Shown here one piece after another: positions 12,188-23,551 of a stretch of 64,000 nt of DNA (positions within the stretch are counted from its first letter, which is position 1; each line of letters starts with the position of its first letter). The position numbers and the translations under genes are program-made. The DNA comes from Tetraselmis striata. Taxonomy: Eukaryota > Chlorophyta > Chlorodendrophyceae > Chlorodendrales > Chlorodendraceae. Where the stretch lies: positions 1 to 64,000 of the forward strand of contig VCJN01001088.1 in NCBI GenBank assembly GCA_006384855.1, given 5' to 3'. The notes under the pieces were generated by a model. It searched no databases. It had not been told where the DNA came from and saw only the letters and a list, made by a program, of their open reading frames with translations.

Positions 12188-12597
12188 TCCCGAGGCGAAA
12201 AAAAATCAAAAGAATGAGACTGCGCCGCGCCTCACCGCGCCGCGCGCGCGGGCGCAAAATATGTGCGCGCGCGGCGTGCGCCATCTGCTGCCGCATATCT
12301 GCTGACACAGATCGGCAGCACTTGATAGTGGTGGTGGTGATGACACACCGCGCCGCGACAAGCAGCAGTCGTCCATCCAGCAACCCCGCCGGCAATCTAC
12401 AGGCACTAGACAAGCAAGCACCGACAGCAGCAGCGTGTCGCGATATCGTTCCAGGGGTGGTCGTGTCCTCGTCCGACGCTAAACGAATCGGGGCACGACG
12501 GCTAGTTCCCAACCGCCAACTAAATATATATTGTCGTGCGCAGCTCCGGCCAGCGGAGTACCGTAGGACAGTGAGAGTGTCCTCCGCGGTGCCTGCG
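12188..12597 (+). promoter_or_regulatory. Upstream region of the chlorophyll reductase gene
   Basis: Very CG-rich (12225-12275), then a TATA-like AAATATATA at about 12522, some 75 bp before the ATG at 12598. The TATA role is inferred from position only. Confidence 0.35.
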
Positions 12598-13336
12598 ATG
12601 GCCTACGCACCCAGCAACCCCCTCGCCTGCCGCCCGCTCGGCCGAGCCGCACTGTCCGCTCATGGGCGGGCGGGACGCCCCGCCACGGTCCGCGCCCGCG
12701 CCGTGAGGGACGACTGGCGCAGCAAGGCCTCGCCTATTAAGCCGGGCAGCACCTACCCCGCCAAGGAGTTTTGTAGCCAGTGCGGCCTCTGCGACACCTA
12801 CTACGTCGCGCACGTCAAGGACGCCTGCGCCTTCCTGGGCGACGGTGCGCGCTGCTCAGACGAGAGCATTCCGGCTGGTTGGGGCCGCGCCGGCGATGTT
12901 GCAGCGTGGGATGGGAGAGTGGGTGCAGCTTGCGGGTGGGGTGTCGGGAGTGTCGCTCGGGCGCCCAGTAGCTACACGGGGAGTGGCACCGCCGAGACGG
13001 CCTCCAGTTTGGGGCCTGGGATATCTTCTCGTGGGTGGGGTGCGTGCCTGGAGCGCTGAAGCGGATGGATGGGCCGTCAGGGTTGAGCACCGGCTGTTGT
13101 TTGTCAGCTGGGATGGGGCTGTGAAGGGGGCACGTCGCAGTTCCGCGACGGGCCACCTCGATTGTGACACCCGCATATGCTCAAACGTCTCGAACGGGTG
13201 TGGCTGGCAGGCATGTCTAGAATCGAGGCGCTGGAGGAGCAGGTGCATGGCAGGTCCAGGTGGGGGCCCGCCTGATGCCTCTGCTTCTCCCACCAGCATG
13301 ACGGCAGGGGAGGCAGCCACTACAGGCATGACATGT

Positions 13337-13368
<32 letters not shown>

Positions 13369-16083
13369 TGGCTCGCGCTTCTGTCAGGGACCTCGACAGC
13401 ATGGACGACCTCCACTTTGGGGTGCACAAAGAGATGCTGTACGCGAAGAATATCCCGCCGGTGGATGGTGCGCAGTGGACGGGGATCGTGACGCAGATCG
13501 CGCTGGAGATGCTGGCGTCGGGGCAGGTGGAGGCGGTGGTCTGCGTGCAGGTGGGCCCATATTGATGCGGCCCGGCACGCGTGGCCTGGCGGAGCGCCAG
13601 CTAACTGCGCGCTGCCCCGTGGCGTCCATCCACCAGAGCGATGAGACGGACCGGTTCTCCCCCAAGCCGCTGGTGGCGCGCACGCCGGAGGACATCATCG
13701 CCGCGCGCGGCGTGAAGCCGACGTTGTCGCCCAACCTCAACGTGCTCGCCACCGTGGAGGCGCTGGACGTCAAGCGCCTGCTCTTCATCGGCGTCGGGTG
13801 CCAGGTAGACAGACCCTGCCGTGGCTCTCGCGACCTGGGAGGCTAGCGGGCCGCGATGGGGAGGGCGGGGGGGGGGGGGGGGGGGGGGGAGCGGGATGCA
13901 GAGGGGGGGTGGGGCTGAGAAGGTGGGGCGGGATGGGTGCGTGGCGCAGGTGCAGGCGCTGCGCTCCGTGGAGAAGTACCTGGGCCTGGAGAAGCTGTAC
14001 GTGCTGGGGACCAACTGCGTGGACAACGGCCCGCGCGCCGGGCTGGAGAAGTTCCTCAACGCGGCCAGCGACGACCCCGACACCGTGCTGCATTACGAGT
14101 TCATGCAGGTGGGCGCCGTGGTGCCGGTCACTCTGCGGCGGTGCCGGCTGCCTTGATGAACCTCCACGCCTCGCGGCAAAACTAGAAAAGGATACAGGGC
14201 ATACGCAATGAACATATATGGTCAGCATCTCTCGTAGCCACCACTCCATGGATGGTAACGATGCTCGCTTGCCGATTCGAGAACGGGTCTGCCAGGGAGG
14301 CGTGGCAAAATGACTCGTAGCAACACATGCGATTTCTTAGAGTATTAGAAGGCAGTGGTCACGTCGTGTATGACACGCCATGCGTCCCTTCACGCCGCCC
14401 TGCGCGCACGCCCCCCCGCGGTGGCGCACGATGCGTTGCCGCCCTCCTTCTCCCCCTCCAATAGGGTCGTATCCACCGGCACACCACCCGCTCTGCCTCC
14501 TTTGCACCAAGCATCTAGCAAGGTGGCGGGCCGCCATCGCTGCGGGAGGTGCGCTGCCCCATGTTGGCCCATGTCAGCAGCATCGACGCAGCATGGCATG
14601 GGATCGCACGTCGGTGCATTCACGGCTAGCTGGAGGGTGACGATGCCCTAATATCATGCCGCGGCTGACAAATCGAGCCGGCCGAACCCCCCCCCCCCCC
14701 CCCCCCCATCTTCTGTTGCCCACCCCCGGGCTTCACCAGGACTACCGCGTGCACATCAAGCACCAGGACGGCTCGTTCGAGTACAAGCCCTACTTTTGTC
14801 TTCCCGCCAACGACCTGACCGACGTCATTGCGACGTCGTGCTACAGCTGCTTCGACTACCCCAACGCTCTGGCAGACCTGGTGGTGGGTTACATGGGCGT
14901 GCCGTACTACAGGGTCGACATGACCGCCCACCCCCAGTACCTCACCGTCCGGAACGAGAGGGGCGCGGAGCTGCTGGACTCGGTGCGCCACCGCCTGGAG
15001 GTGAGGGCCTGCCAGCGAAGGCGACACGGGCCACAGCCCCACAGCCCCTCCCAGCGTGGCCGTGGCGGGCAACCATACCCCGTAACATTCAATTGGGTTC
15101 GCGGGTCAACAAGTGAAGTGTTTTGCAGGATTGGGTTGGGACATCCGTTTGGTATTAGTGGCACCATCTTCTATATTCCAAAGTAAATGTAGTTTTCCTC
15201 TCATTGCGGGAGTCAAAAACAATAATTTCTCCCGAGCCCGAAGCCGCTCGTATCTGAACCAGCTGGACTGCGAAGCTACTTGGCCATCCTGTCGCCACCT
15301 CAACATGCAACGAATCCCGCTGTTCTGATGTAGTGCTTTTGTGTGCACGTTGCGCCAGGCCATCCCGACGATGCAGTCCGGCGACCGCAAGCCGTTTGTG
15401 CTGCAGACGGTCATTGCGGACGACGAGGCCAAGCTGGGGCTTGGGCCCGAGGAGCCGGCGCCCCTGTTTGTTGGCAACATCATCGCGACACTGCTGGAGA
15501 GGATCGGCCCCAAGGTGGGGGCGCCCTGCCCGCTGCCCCCGATGTGTCAACGCTCAAGTCATTCCCGCCATCATCATTGCCTGGCTCCCCAAGCAGCCGG
15601 CTTGCCTCTGCGGCGGCGCTGCCCGGCCGCGTATTGATGATCGACCTCCCCTCATGTGGCGCGCAGGGCCTGGAGTTTGCGCGCTACTCCATGGATTATC
15701 ACTACATCCGCAACTTCATGTTTGTGCAGCGCCACATGGGAAGTGCGCGCGCTGAGCGGCACGTCCCGGAGTTTGCCAAGAGGCTGGTGGCCATGTACAA
15801 CAAGGACGGGGTGATTGACGCCCGGCTGCGGATGTCGCCAGATGGCAAGCCGCCAGAAGAGGCACGCCCCCCCCCCCCCCCCCCCTTGCCCAAGGCACCA
15901 CCCACCTCCCTCTCCCGGCACCCGCCCTCTCCCTCTCGGCCTGCCTGCCGTGGGCTACACACCCACTGAGTCCCCTGCCACCCTCTGTCTATGTCCCAGG
16001 CACAAGACGGCTTCCCCGTTGCCCCAGTCGCAGGCCTGTTGTTGGTTGTTGCGATTGGCGTGCTTTCAGCCTGGCTGCTGTGA
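12598..16083 (+). CDS. HCAR: 7-hydroxymethyl chlorophyll a reductase, chloroplast (9 exons)
   Basis: Reduces 7-hydroxymethyl chlorophyll a to chlorophyll a with ferredoxin, the last step of chlorophyll b-to-a conversion; an FAD and two [4Fe-4S] enzyme of the FrhB family. Exons: 12598-12844, 13211-13253, 13388-13550, 13637-13804, 13950-14108, 14740-15000, 15359-15514, 15667-15861, 16000-16083, all phase-consistent, giving about 491 residues. The first ~35 residues are Ala/Arg/Ser-rich, like a transit peptide. Then come CSQCGLCDTYYVAHVKDACA, GAQWTGIV, KPTLSPNLN, GVGCQVQALRS, LGTNCVDNG, CYSCFDYPNALADLVVGYMG and GLEFARYSMDYH. These match plant HCAR rather than cyanobacterial BciB (LGTNCVDNG, GDRKPFV). 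The last intron would use a GC donor. Its final exon adds a 27-residue hydrophobic tail; without that splice the frame runs to 15969 with a Pro-rich end. C-tracts sit in introns 2, 5 and 8, a G-tract in intron 4. Confidence 0.93.
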
Positions 16084-17270
16084 AGATAGCCAAATCTACC
16101 GCTCTTACGCGCTCGACCGCAAGGCGACAGCGCCGCCTGCTGCTGTGGCGAGACGCGCCTGTGCGCCGCTACTGCCGCTGTACATGTTTACGCCTCTATG
16201 TTTACCTGTGTGAGTACGGCCGGTAGCGACCCCCGCTGCTGAATGGGACCAACAGCCCCATTGCTTATAAGCAGAAAAAGTACATTCTCGTGCTGGCTAT
16301 TCCTTGACCGCCACTCTAGGCCGCTTAAAAAAAAACTGATTGCGATGCCCACATGTGCCTTGTTCGGCTGCCATGTGCAGCGCATGGCCGGCGCGCAGCG
16401 AGGGCCGCGTGAGGCTTGTTTGTGATCGGGGCTTCTGATATTACACACTGACGGTACTGTTCATGGCCAGTTGGCCCTTTGAACTACCTACTCATCAAAG
16501 GATTTAGATATGAATAATTGCTAAATTATATACTGACTGTGGATACAAATAGTTGTAGGATATTATTCGCTACTGTTGCATGAATTATACTTACTAACAA
16601 TAGTGATTACATGGGCACAATATGATATGAACAAGTGTCCTTTACTTCAGTCGCTACATGACAGTCCGATATTCGGTGGCACCCGTCGTCAGCCGGGTAT
16701 CGTCTCGCAAACGCCTCACTCGCGGCTGATGATGGGTTTTGTTTATGGTCACATTTGCTCATGAGAGGTTTATATTACATCGGGGTCTATGTACTCTCAC
16801 GCGTACGCGCGCGTACACAACGAACGCCGCTCGTATCGGCTTCTCACTCAAGATAAGTCGACGCAGGATTAACCACCAGCGTCGCAGCGCTGGACAACAC
16901 CAGCGACTACAGCAAAAGACCCTCCGTTTGCGCCTACTCAACGGGGATACCATCTGCTTTTGCGCGAGTTCTCACTCACGCATGTAAGCATCACGGAATG
17001 CACGGAAAGTACTAAGGAAGGAAAAAGCCTACATTCAGCAAAACTCCTAATAATTAAATAACCCAGGTCGCTGGGCCCGACGAGGACGAGCTTGGCAATT
17101 GGCGACTAGTCGGCCTGAAACACCGTCCGCTGAAGCCGAGGGGGCGGCTATATCGGCCTGCCGACCGAGACATTTGCCGAGGACAATGTACAGCGCCGCA
17201 GATATCTTCGCAATCTACCAACGTATCCAGCCGCCCAACCGGCTTGAGCGGGCGGCTACGATGCGGGCCG
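16084..17270. other. Intergenic, no gene seen
   Basis: Mixed composition, AT-rich at 16440-16640. No protein family or RNA gene recognised. Confidence 0.5.
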
Positions 17271-20200
17271 CTTCAACAGGTGGCTAGCCGCGCTCGGCCA
17301 GCTCCTTGAGCATGGCAAGCAAGTACTCGCCCAGCCGCCCGCCCTCCTCGACGACGCACGGCACGATGCGGTGTCGCCGCGCGTCTGGATGGGAGGAGTT
17401 GGCTTCCACTTTGAAATTGGTTTGCTCTCGCAGGCACGCCGCGGACCCCCGCTTGACCGCGACTTGCGCCGCGGTGGGGTTTCTGAACGATTCACGTGAC
17501 GACAGCACAACTAAGGCGCACCCATGGTCCCATGTAGTCAAGCTGTACCACGTCGCCCGGCTGGGTCGGGTCCGCAGAATCCAGCCCGCGAATCGCTATT
17601 AGAACATTGTCGGGCAAGTCCCCCCGCCTCTGCTTGCAGGGCAGCCACTACCAGCGCGGTGGCGATGCGCCCGTGTACTTAGTGCCACGCGCCAGCGCGC
17701 TGCCAGCGCACGATGTGCCGCTCAAGTGCTTCGTCGGCAGCGCCATGGGACAGATCACATTATCGCACGCACGAGTCCTCGGGGCCCAGCGGACTGTCGC
17801 CGAGGGCAACTACGGTGCGTGCAACACTTATGCAACGCGACGTACGGTTCGGGTTTCGCAGCGCAAGCTGCGGGAATGTCGGAGGCCATGTGTGCGACGC
17901 TCCCTTGGTCAGACTGGGACAGTACATATGTATGCGTTCGGGCAGTGTGGCGGCCTTAGTACAAAGGTCGAAAAAGGCGCGCCACCTGCGACAGAACTCC
18001 GACGACCTTACGTAAGCCATTAGCTTCGTCGATAGCGGAAGTGACATGAGTTAACTCACCGAGAGTGAACTTTGAGAGGGGGGGGGGGGGGGGGGCACAT
18101 CGAGCGTACCGGCAGTGGTGTCGCCGGCCTTGTCGACATGGTTTTCGACTGCGCGATAGTGATATGAAGGCCATGTCGGTTACATTTCCACGGTTGGAAG
18201 GAGTCAGACTCTCTGTGCTGACTAAGCTGCCACGCTCGGCGTAGCGAGACATCTTACGGGGTAGGTAAGAAAGAGGTCTCTGGGCTAGCGAGCTGCTCAA
18301 GCAGCCTAGGGGCTAGCAAAGCCATGCATTTTACGCTAACGTTCGACGAACGAGCCGGCATGGGTATAGAAGGCCCCGAAGCGTTGCTCGTGGTGTGACT
18401 CGTGGACTAGCGAATCGGCGGCGATGCCCTCTCAGCATAGTCGATACGCTGGTCCGCCTGAGACATAAGCTAGCCGTTGTCTCATCGTCAGCCAAGTTCA
18501 TTATATGCGCGAGCTTGGAGAGGACCTCAGCGTCCCTCTTGTGCATAAACTCCGAAAGCGACTCGGGTGGCGGTAATCTACGAAGCAGGTGTGCGAAGCG
18601 CTTGACACCGTACACTTGCACGAAGGCAGCGACGCATGGATGTGGCATATATCGGATAACATGCGTCGGATAATAACTCGCGAGCTTGGGATAGGATGGC
18701 GTCCTACTGCGCCGCCGGCCGTCGTAACTCGTCGCGCACGGAGGTGGGGTCAAGCCGACGGTGGCGCGGTACCCCTACTTGTCAGCGTCGAAACCCGACG
18801 GTGGCAAGATCGGCGGGGAGGACGAATGGGTCCCTGGCGCCCATGAAGGTGGTGTCGTCCATAGGACAAGGAGGCGGCGGGCAGTTGGGGCAAGGCGCGC
18901 CTAGGGCTCGGTGCAAGAGGCCTTCCCACAAGCGGATGACCGCGCAGTCCTCGGCGGGCTCGGACGCAATCCTCGTAGTCTTGTCGGGTCCCCATGAGAT
19001 GGATAGCTCGGCCGCCGCGAGAGCCGGGTTTGCCGGGTGTAGCGCTACCGCAGCGCCGAGAGCCGTGCCTACCATCGTCTTCATGTCGATGGGAAACGCA
19101 AGACCGATGCCGCCCATGCCCAAAGATGAGGTGGTGATCTAGTTACCAAAGATAGGGCCGACGGCGAGACAAAAAATTAAAGAAGGTAGCAAGGGGAAAC
19201 CATGTCGAATGCCGCGTATCTACATGAGCAAGGCCACTGGTCCGTTGCCCTCTGACTCGTGATCATACAACCAATTCTCAGAGGAGCCAGCGTAGAGAAT
19301 GTCAAACATGGGCAAGGAGAGCATGGTCGGCGCCCAAACGCCCCCGTATAGCTCGCCGGTCGGTCATACCGTAGGCGTTAGAGGCGTCGACAGAGAACGT
19401 CGCGAGGCGTGTGTACATCTCCAAAGCGACATGCATCACTCATTGTGTCATGTCCGTGCCGACAGGCATGTTCAAAGCGAACGGCGACAGCGGCTCGACC
19501 GTAACTGCCATGTGGTCGTGAACTGTCCACATAATAGCCCAAGCGGCCACGCGCGTCGGCACCGAGCAGAAGCCGATAGACCGAACCAGCGGACGATGAA
19601 GAGCATCTTGCGACCCAAACTGCCCCCGTAGATGTAGGTACGCGTCGCCTCGTCCTTTTTCCACCAGGGGAATTTGAAATTCGAAACTTCTTCCAACTTT
19701 ATTCCCCTTAGTGATGCTAAACAAGAATGCCGTCTTACGGCCCGGCGGCCCGAACCCGCACATGGTCCGCTAATTTAACGGTGCGTAGCGTGCAAGAAGG
19801 CCATGTCCCTCAAGTAGCGCGCGGGCATACCCCGTCCCCTTTGTATTTTCCTCTTTGATTTTTTGTAAGACCCCTCCCATGATCCATACCCGTACCCTAA
19901 TCCGTCTTGGCCGGGCATTCCTCGTGTTTTTAAGGGCCCATACAAAACCAACCAGTCTCCCTCCTGGCGATAGCTTGCTGCCGGTTGAGCTGTCCCGGCG
20001 GTTGCAGCCAGGGCGCCCCAATGGACGCCCCCTCCCCTTCCACCCCTTCCCCACCAGCAAGGTTGCAACGCTCTGGTTGAGGCAGCCGAGGCATCCCGCC
20101 GGCAACGCTTCATATGTTGTGCTCGGGGGAGGTTAGGGGTGATGCGGTGTTGGGTTAACCAGCTCGTGATGTGCCTCGGCCGGGGAGGCACGAGGGCTTC

Positions 20201-20584
20201 GACTTGTCCCGCTGATATGTTGCAACGTGGGAGAGGTCTAGAGGCCGGCAGTGGTGCTAGGGCCGGCCTAGTGTGCGTCGCGGGTGGGAGGTGGCTGCGC
20301 TCGGGATACTATGGCCCCCTTGAGCCGGGTATTTTGAAATTTGAAATTTGTTACAATTGAATAAAGTTTCCGTCTTGACAAGCTGCCTTTACCTTGGCCC
20401 TGAGGAAGGGCCCGCTCTTGACTATCTCGCATAGAGTCCGCTTAATCAAAGCGCGTACGGCGTGGCCTCTGTCGGCCACGTGGCTATGTTGTAGTAGATG
20501 CAGTAGTCGCTAATTCTGTATCATTGGTGCGGCACATCACTACACATCATGAGGCATAGGTGGTTTATTACGCTCACACAAAGG

Positions 20585-20925
20585 GCGTGTAAAGATATGT
20601 ACAACACAAATCCCCATGTTGGTACCGGTACCCAGTGCCTGGTGCGTTTTGCGCGGTATCCTTGTAGATGGTGCTTCTATACGCGCGCATTAGGTCTGGG
20701 TTCGATCCCGCAGGGTGATATATATATTTGTATATGATATGATATTGTATCCCGCATGTTGGACGACCCGGCAATGCGGATCGCCACCGAATCCAAGCCG
20801 AACGTTGCTGGACGAAGTCCTCCATCCTATGGGGGGGGGGGGGGGGGGGGGGTGGAGTGTAAGGATATGCACCACACAAAGCCCCAGTGCCGCCTGGTGC
20901 GTTTTGTGCGGTATCCTTCCAGGGC
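20585..20925 (+). repeat. Two diverged copies of a ~75-bp repeat
   Basis: A segment running from GTGTAAAGATATG through CTGGTGCGTTTTGCGCGGTA to TCCTT at about 20588-20665 recurs, diverged, at about 20858-20922. A 22-base G-tract lies between them. Function unknown; both copies look like pieces of a dispersed element. Confidence 0.6.
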
Positions 20926-21464
20926 GCCAGCTTGCTGTCCTCGCTATCCCGGCCGCAGAAACCCGTGACCACGTGACCGCGCCGTACATGCGCATGTTCC
21001 CGCCGTTTACTCTCCCCCGGAAGTCGCAGCCTGCTCTAGCGCTGCGCTCCACCGGCCAAGGCCAAGCAGCGAGGCCGCTCGGCCGTCACGCTGCTGAGAT
21101 CAGCCCTCACCTTGAGTTGCTGCCCGCGGTATCCCCGGACGTCCTCGGAGGTCGGAGGTGAAGGCGAGGGAAACAACCCTTGCACCGCTGTCCGTATATG
21201 TTCTCCAATCTTGTGCAGCACACAAGTGCCGGATCGCCCGACGCGCGGCAGCCACATGCCCACGCTCCTTGCCGAGGTCACCGCCCAGGGCGGCTTCCTG
21301 GGCCCCGTGCACGGTTGGATTAATTATAGCCGCCACCGTGTAAGGATGTGCCGAGTATTGCAATGCCCCCCGCCGTACCGCGCGGGACGCAGCGAAGTAG
21401 TACGAAAGTGCGATTTTATTTCGAACAGTCCTCCCCCGACCGAGTCGTACATGATCTCCCCATC

Positions 21465-21545
21465 TCACCCTTGCAGCGTCTCTACGACGGCCGTTTAGGC
21501 AGCAATCCAGTTAGGGAAAGCCCTGGGTAGGCGACGCTCCGTCAT
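21465..21545 (+). repeat. Dispersed repeat copy B
   Basis: Shares CTACGACGGCCGTTTAGGCA and GGGTAGGCGACGCTCCGT with the copy at 47965-48060, with a different spacer. Probably the end of an unnamed interspersed element. Confidence 0.6.
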
Positions 21546-22489
21546 AGTCATCAGGTAAGTAAGGTACTACTACTTTCCTACTTAACACGTTAAAAACGGC
21601 GGAAAAGTCCCGGAATGGGGGTCGAGGAGGCAAGCAAGTGCTTGACGCGGTCGAAAACGATACAAGAGCACAACACGGTCGTAAAAGCGTGCCATGGACT
21701 GCAAGGTATTGAGATCGTCGGATGGTCGGGTAGATGGTCGACTAACTATCCATCGCGATGGCAAGCCGAGCCGGCATGCGCTCGCTGCAATAACACGCCA
21801 TGCAGGTCGTCGCCTCCTCGGGGACGACGTTACTAGGGGGTATGCCGTGTGTCTCGGGCGGTAGAGAATAGGCCAGTCGGCTCCTCGGCAGCATGAGCAT
21901 GGATCAAGCGGCGCCGCAGATCATCGATGTTCCCGGCGGAGGGCTCCGCGACTCCGTGGTTCTCGGCAAACGCTGCGGCGTTGGGTAACTGACCGACACG
22001 CAAGAACAGTCGCACCGCCTTCCGTGCCCATGCGAGATGCTGCCACAGAGTAGCTGCGCCAGGTCGACGGGTCCGAGGCAGTTGGTTGTATTGTGCTGTC
22101 GCGGGCGAGCGGTCTCGTGCAGTAGCGCGGGGATGTCGCCCTTCCGCCTGAGGGCGAGGCGGTGATCGATTGTTGTTCGGACGACGTGTGCGTAGGCATC
22201 AACAACGTGGACCAGAGGACGGCGGTTGGGCAGATAATTGCTAGATGGCACGTGGCCTCCCGCATGATGCCCCGCGCGGTGTTTGAGATGTCCCATATCG
22301 GTCGGATAACAGCGCCGATGACATCGCGAGCAGATTACGGGATTCTGGGGACGTGCGGACGCCCGTGTCGCGCACGCAAGGTAGGAATAAGTCGAAATTG
22401 TCGAGCGCCCACTGCAAGGAGAATCCGGTCTAGGTATGCGCGGCGTCGGCATCCTGGCGCCAAGCGACACCATCGGTGGAGGTCGGCGT

Positions 22490-23551
22490 AAAAGAGAATG
22501 AGAGCTGGAGGTCCCGGCCTGGCGGGGGGTGGGGGGGGGTTGCAGATCGAGGGGTAGGAGTTGGGGCTGCTATGGGCAACAAGAGTGCCACCGGGCATCG
22601 GCCGGGGGGGGGGGGGGTAACGGGGCTGGCGGAGGTGGGGGTGGGGGTGGGCTGGCTGCTACGTTGAGCTAACCCTCAGCAGCAATACCAACACATGGAG
22701 ACGAGGGGGGCCGAGGGGGGGAACGCGATGACCTTTGGGCGCATGGCATGCTGGTCGGCGGCGCTCTCCTACGGCGCGTGCTGAAATCGAGAGGGTGTAC
22801 CGTGCTGAAATCGGGCTTAATGAGGAGGAGGGATGATGGCGCCGAAGGAAGCATAGCGCTGGGTACATGCGTGATGGGAGTAGCGGGGTTGGGAGGGCCG
22901 TATGCTGGCCACGTAACATAGGCTGGCGGCGGGGCGAAGCGGGCGAGGGCGGTATGGTAAGTTGCCACCCAGCATGTCGCTACGGGAGCAATGAGGCCCG
23001 GGAGCTCCGTGTTAGCCAAGCGATCCGTCACAGACGACATGCCGCCTACGTGGCCCTCGGGAGTCAAGGCTGCAACGATACGCATAAGCATGTATCGCGC
23101 GTCGTCGCGGCCCGCCTCTTCGCGCGAGTCGGTGTGGATTCACCACCTGGGTCAACACCCCACCCGGTGCGATAGCGGCCCCTCTCGCCCAGCGCACGAT
23201 AGCACCATCCATGCAGTAGCGCTTGCTGGCTGTGTGGTCCGAGGCATAGGTCGCGCCGTTATAATCTGAAAAACACTGATATTATATTTCGGCAGGAAAA
23301 CCGGCTTGTCAACTACTTTAAGCGCTGTTGCTCGTCATCGTATACTCTCAGAAGATGTTTATATCGTTTATGGACAGAGAGTTGATATAAAATAAGGATC
23401 AATCATTATATAATTCCACTCCTAATCACGTATCATTTACACAATAACATCCTTCAAAATGCTTGGTCGCTATCAGTCGCCACGACATGCGTAGTTGTCT
23501 CCTTCACAAAAGCCTCTCAGATATGGTACACCTATGTCGAGAGATCAAGCG
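22490..23551. other. Intergenic, G-rich then AT-rich
   Basis: 22520-22660 is strongly G-rich with a 13-base G run. 23260-23460 is AT-rich. No gene recognised. Confidence 0.45.

Larger units (their letters stand above)
17280..22480 (-). mobile_element. Decayed reverse-transcriptase retroelement(s), fossil
   Basis: Minus-strand scraps recall the reverse transcriptase elements common in algal genomes. An N-terminal-type helical stretch lies at about 21870-22290. A post-polymerase region with a Gly-Gly-Ile-Gly-Leu box lies near 18780-19123, and a C-terminal stretch at 17284-17541. Order and orientation suit one element of about 5 kb, but 19.2-21.8 kb also holds unrelated repeats, so more than one insertion is likely. 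Heavily broken and old. It could be LINE-like or another retroelement class; I cannot tell which. Confidence 0.4.

Noticed and set aside
12598-16083. Divinyl chlorophyllide reductase BciB as alternative identity
   Set aside because: Motifs such as LGTNCVDNG, LPANDL and GDRKPFV follow plant HCAR rather than remembered BciB sequences.
20690-20720. GGGTTCGATCCCG resembling a tRNA B box
   Set aside because: The flanking bases do not pair into a T stem and no acceptor or anticodon arm can be built around it.
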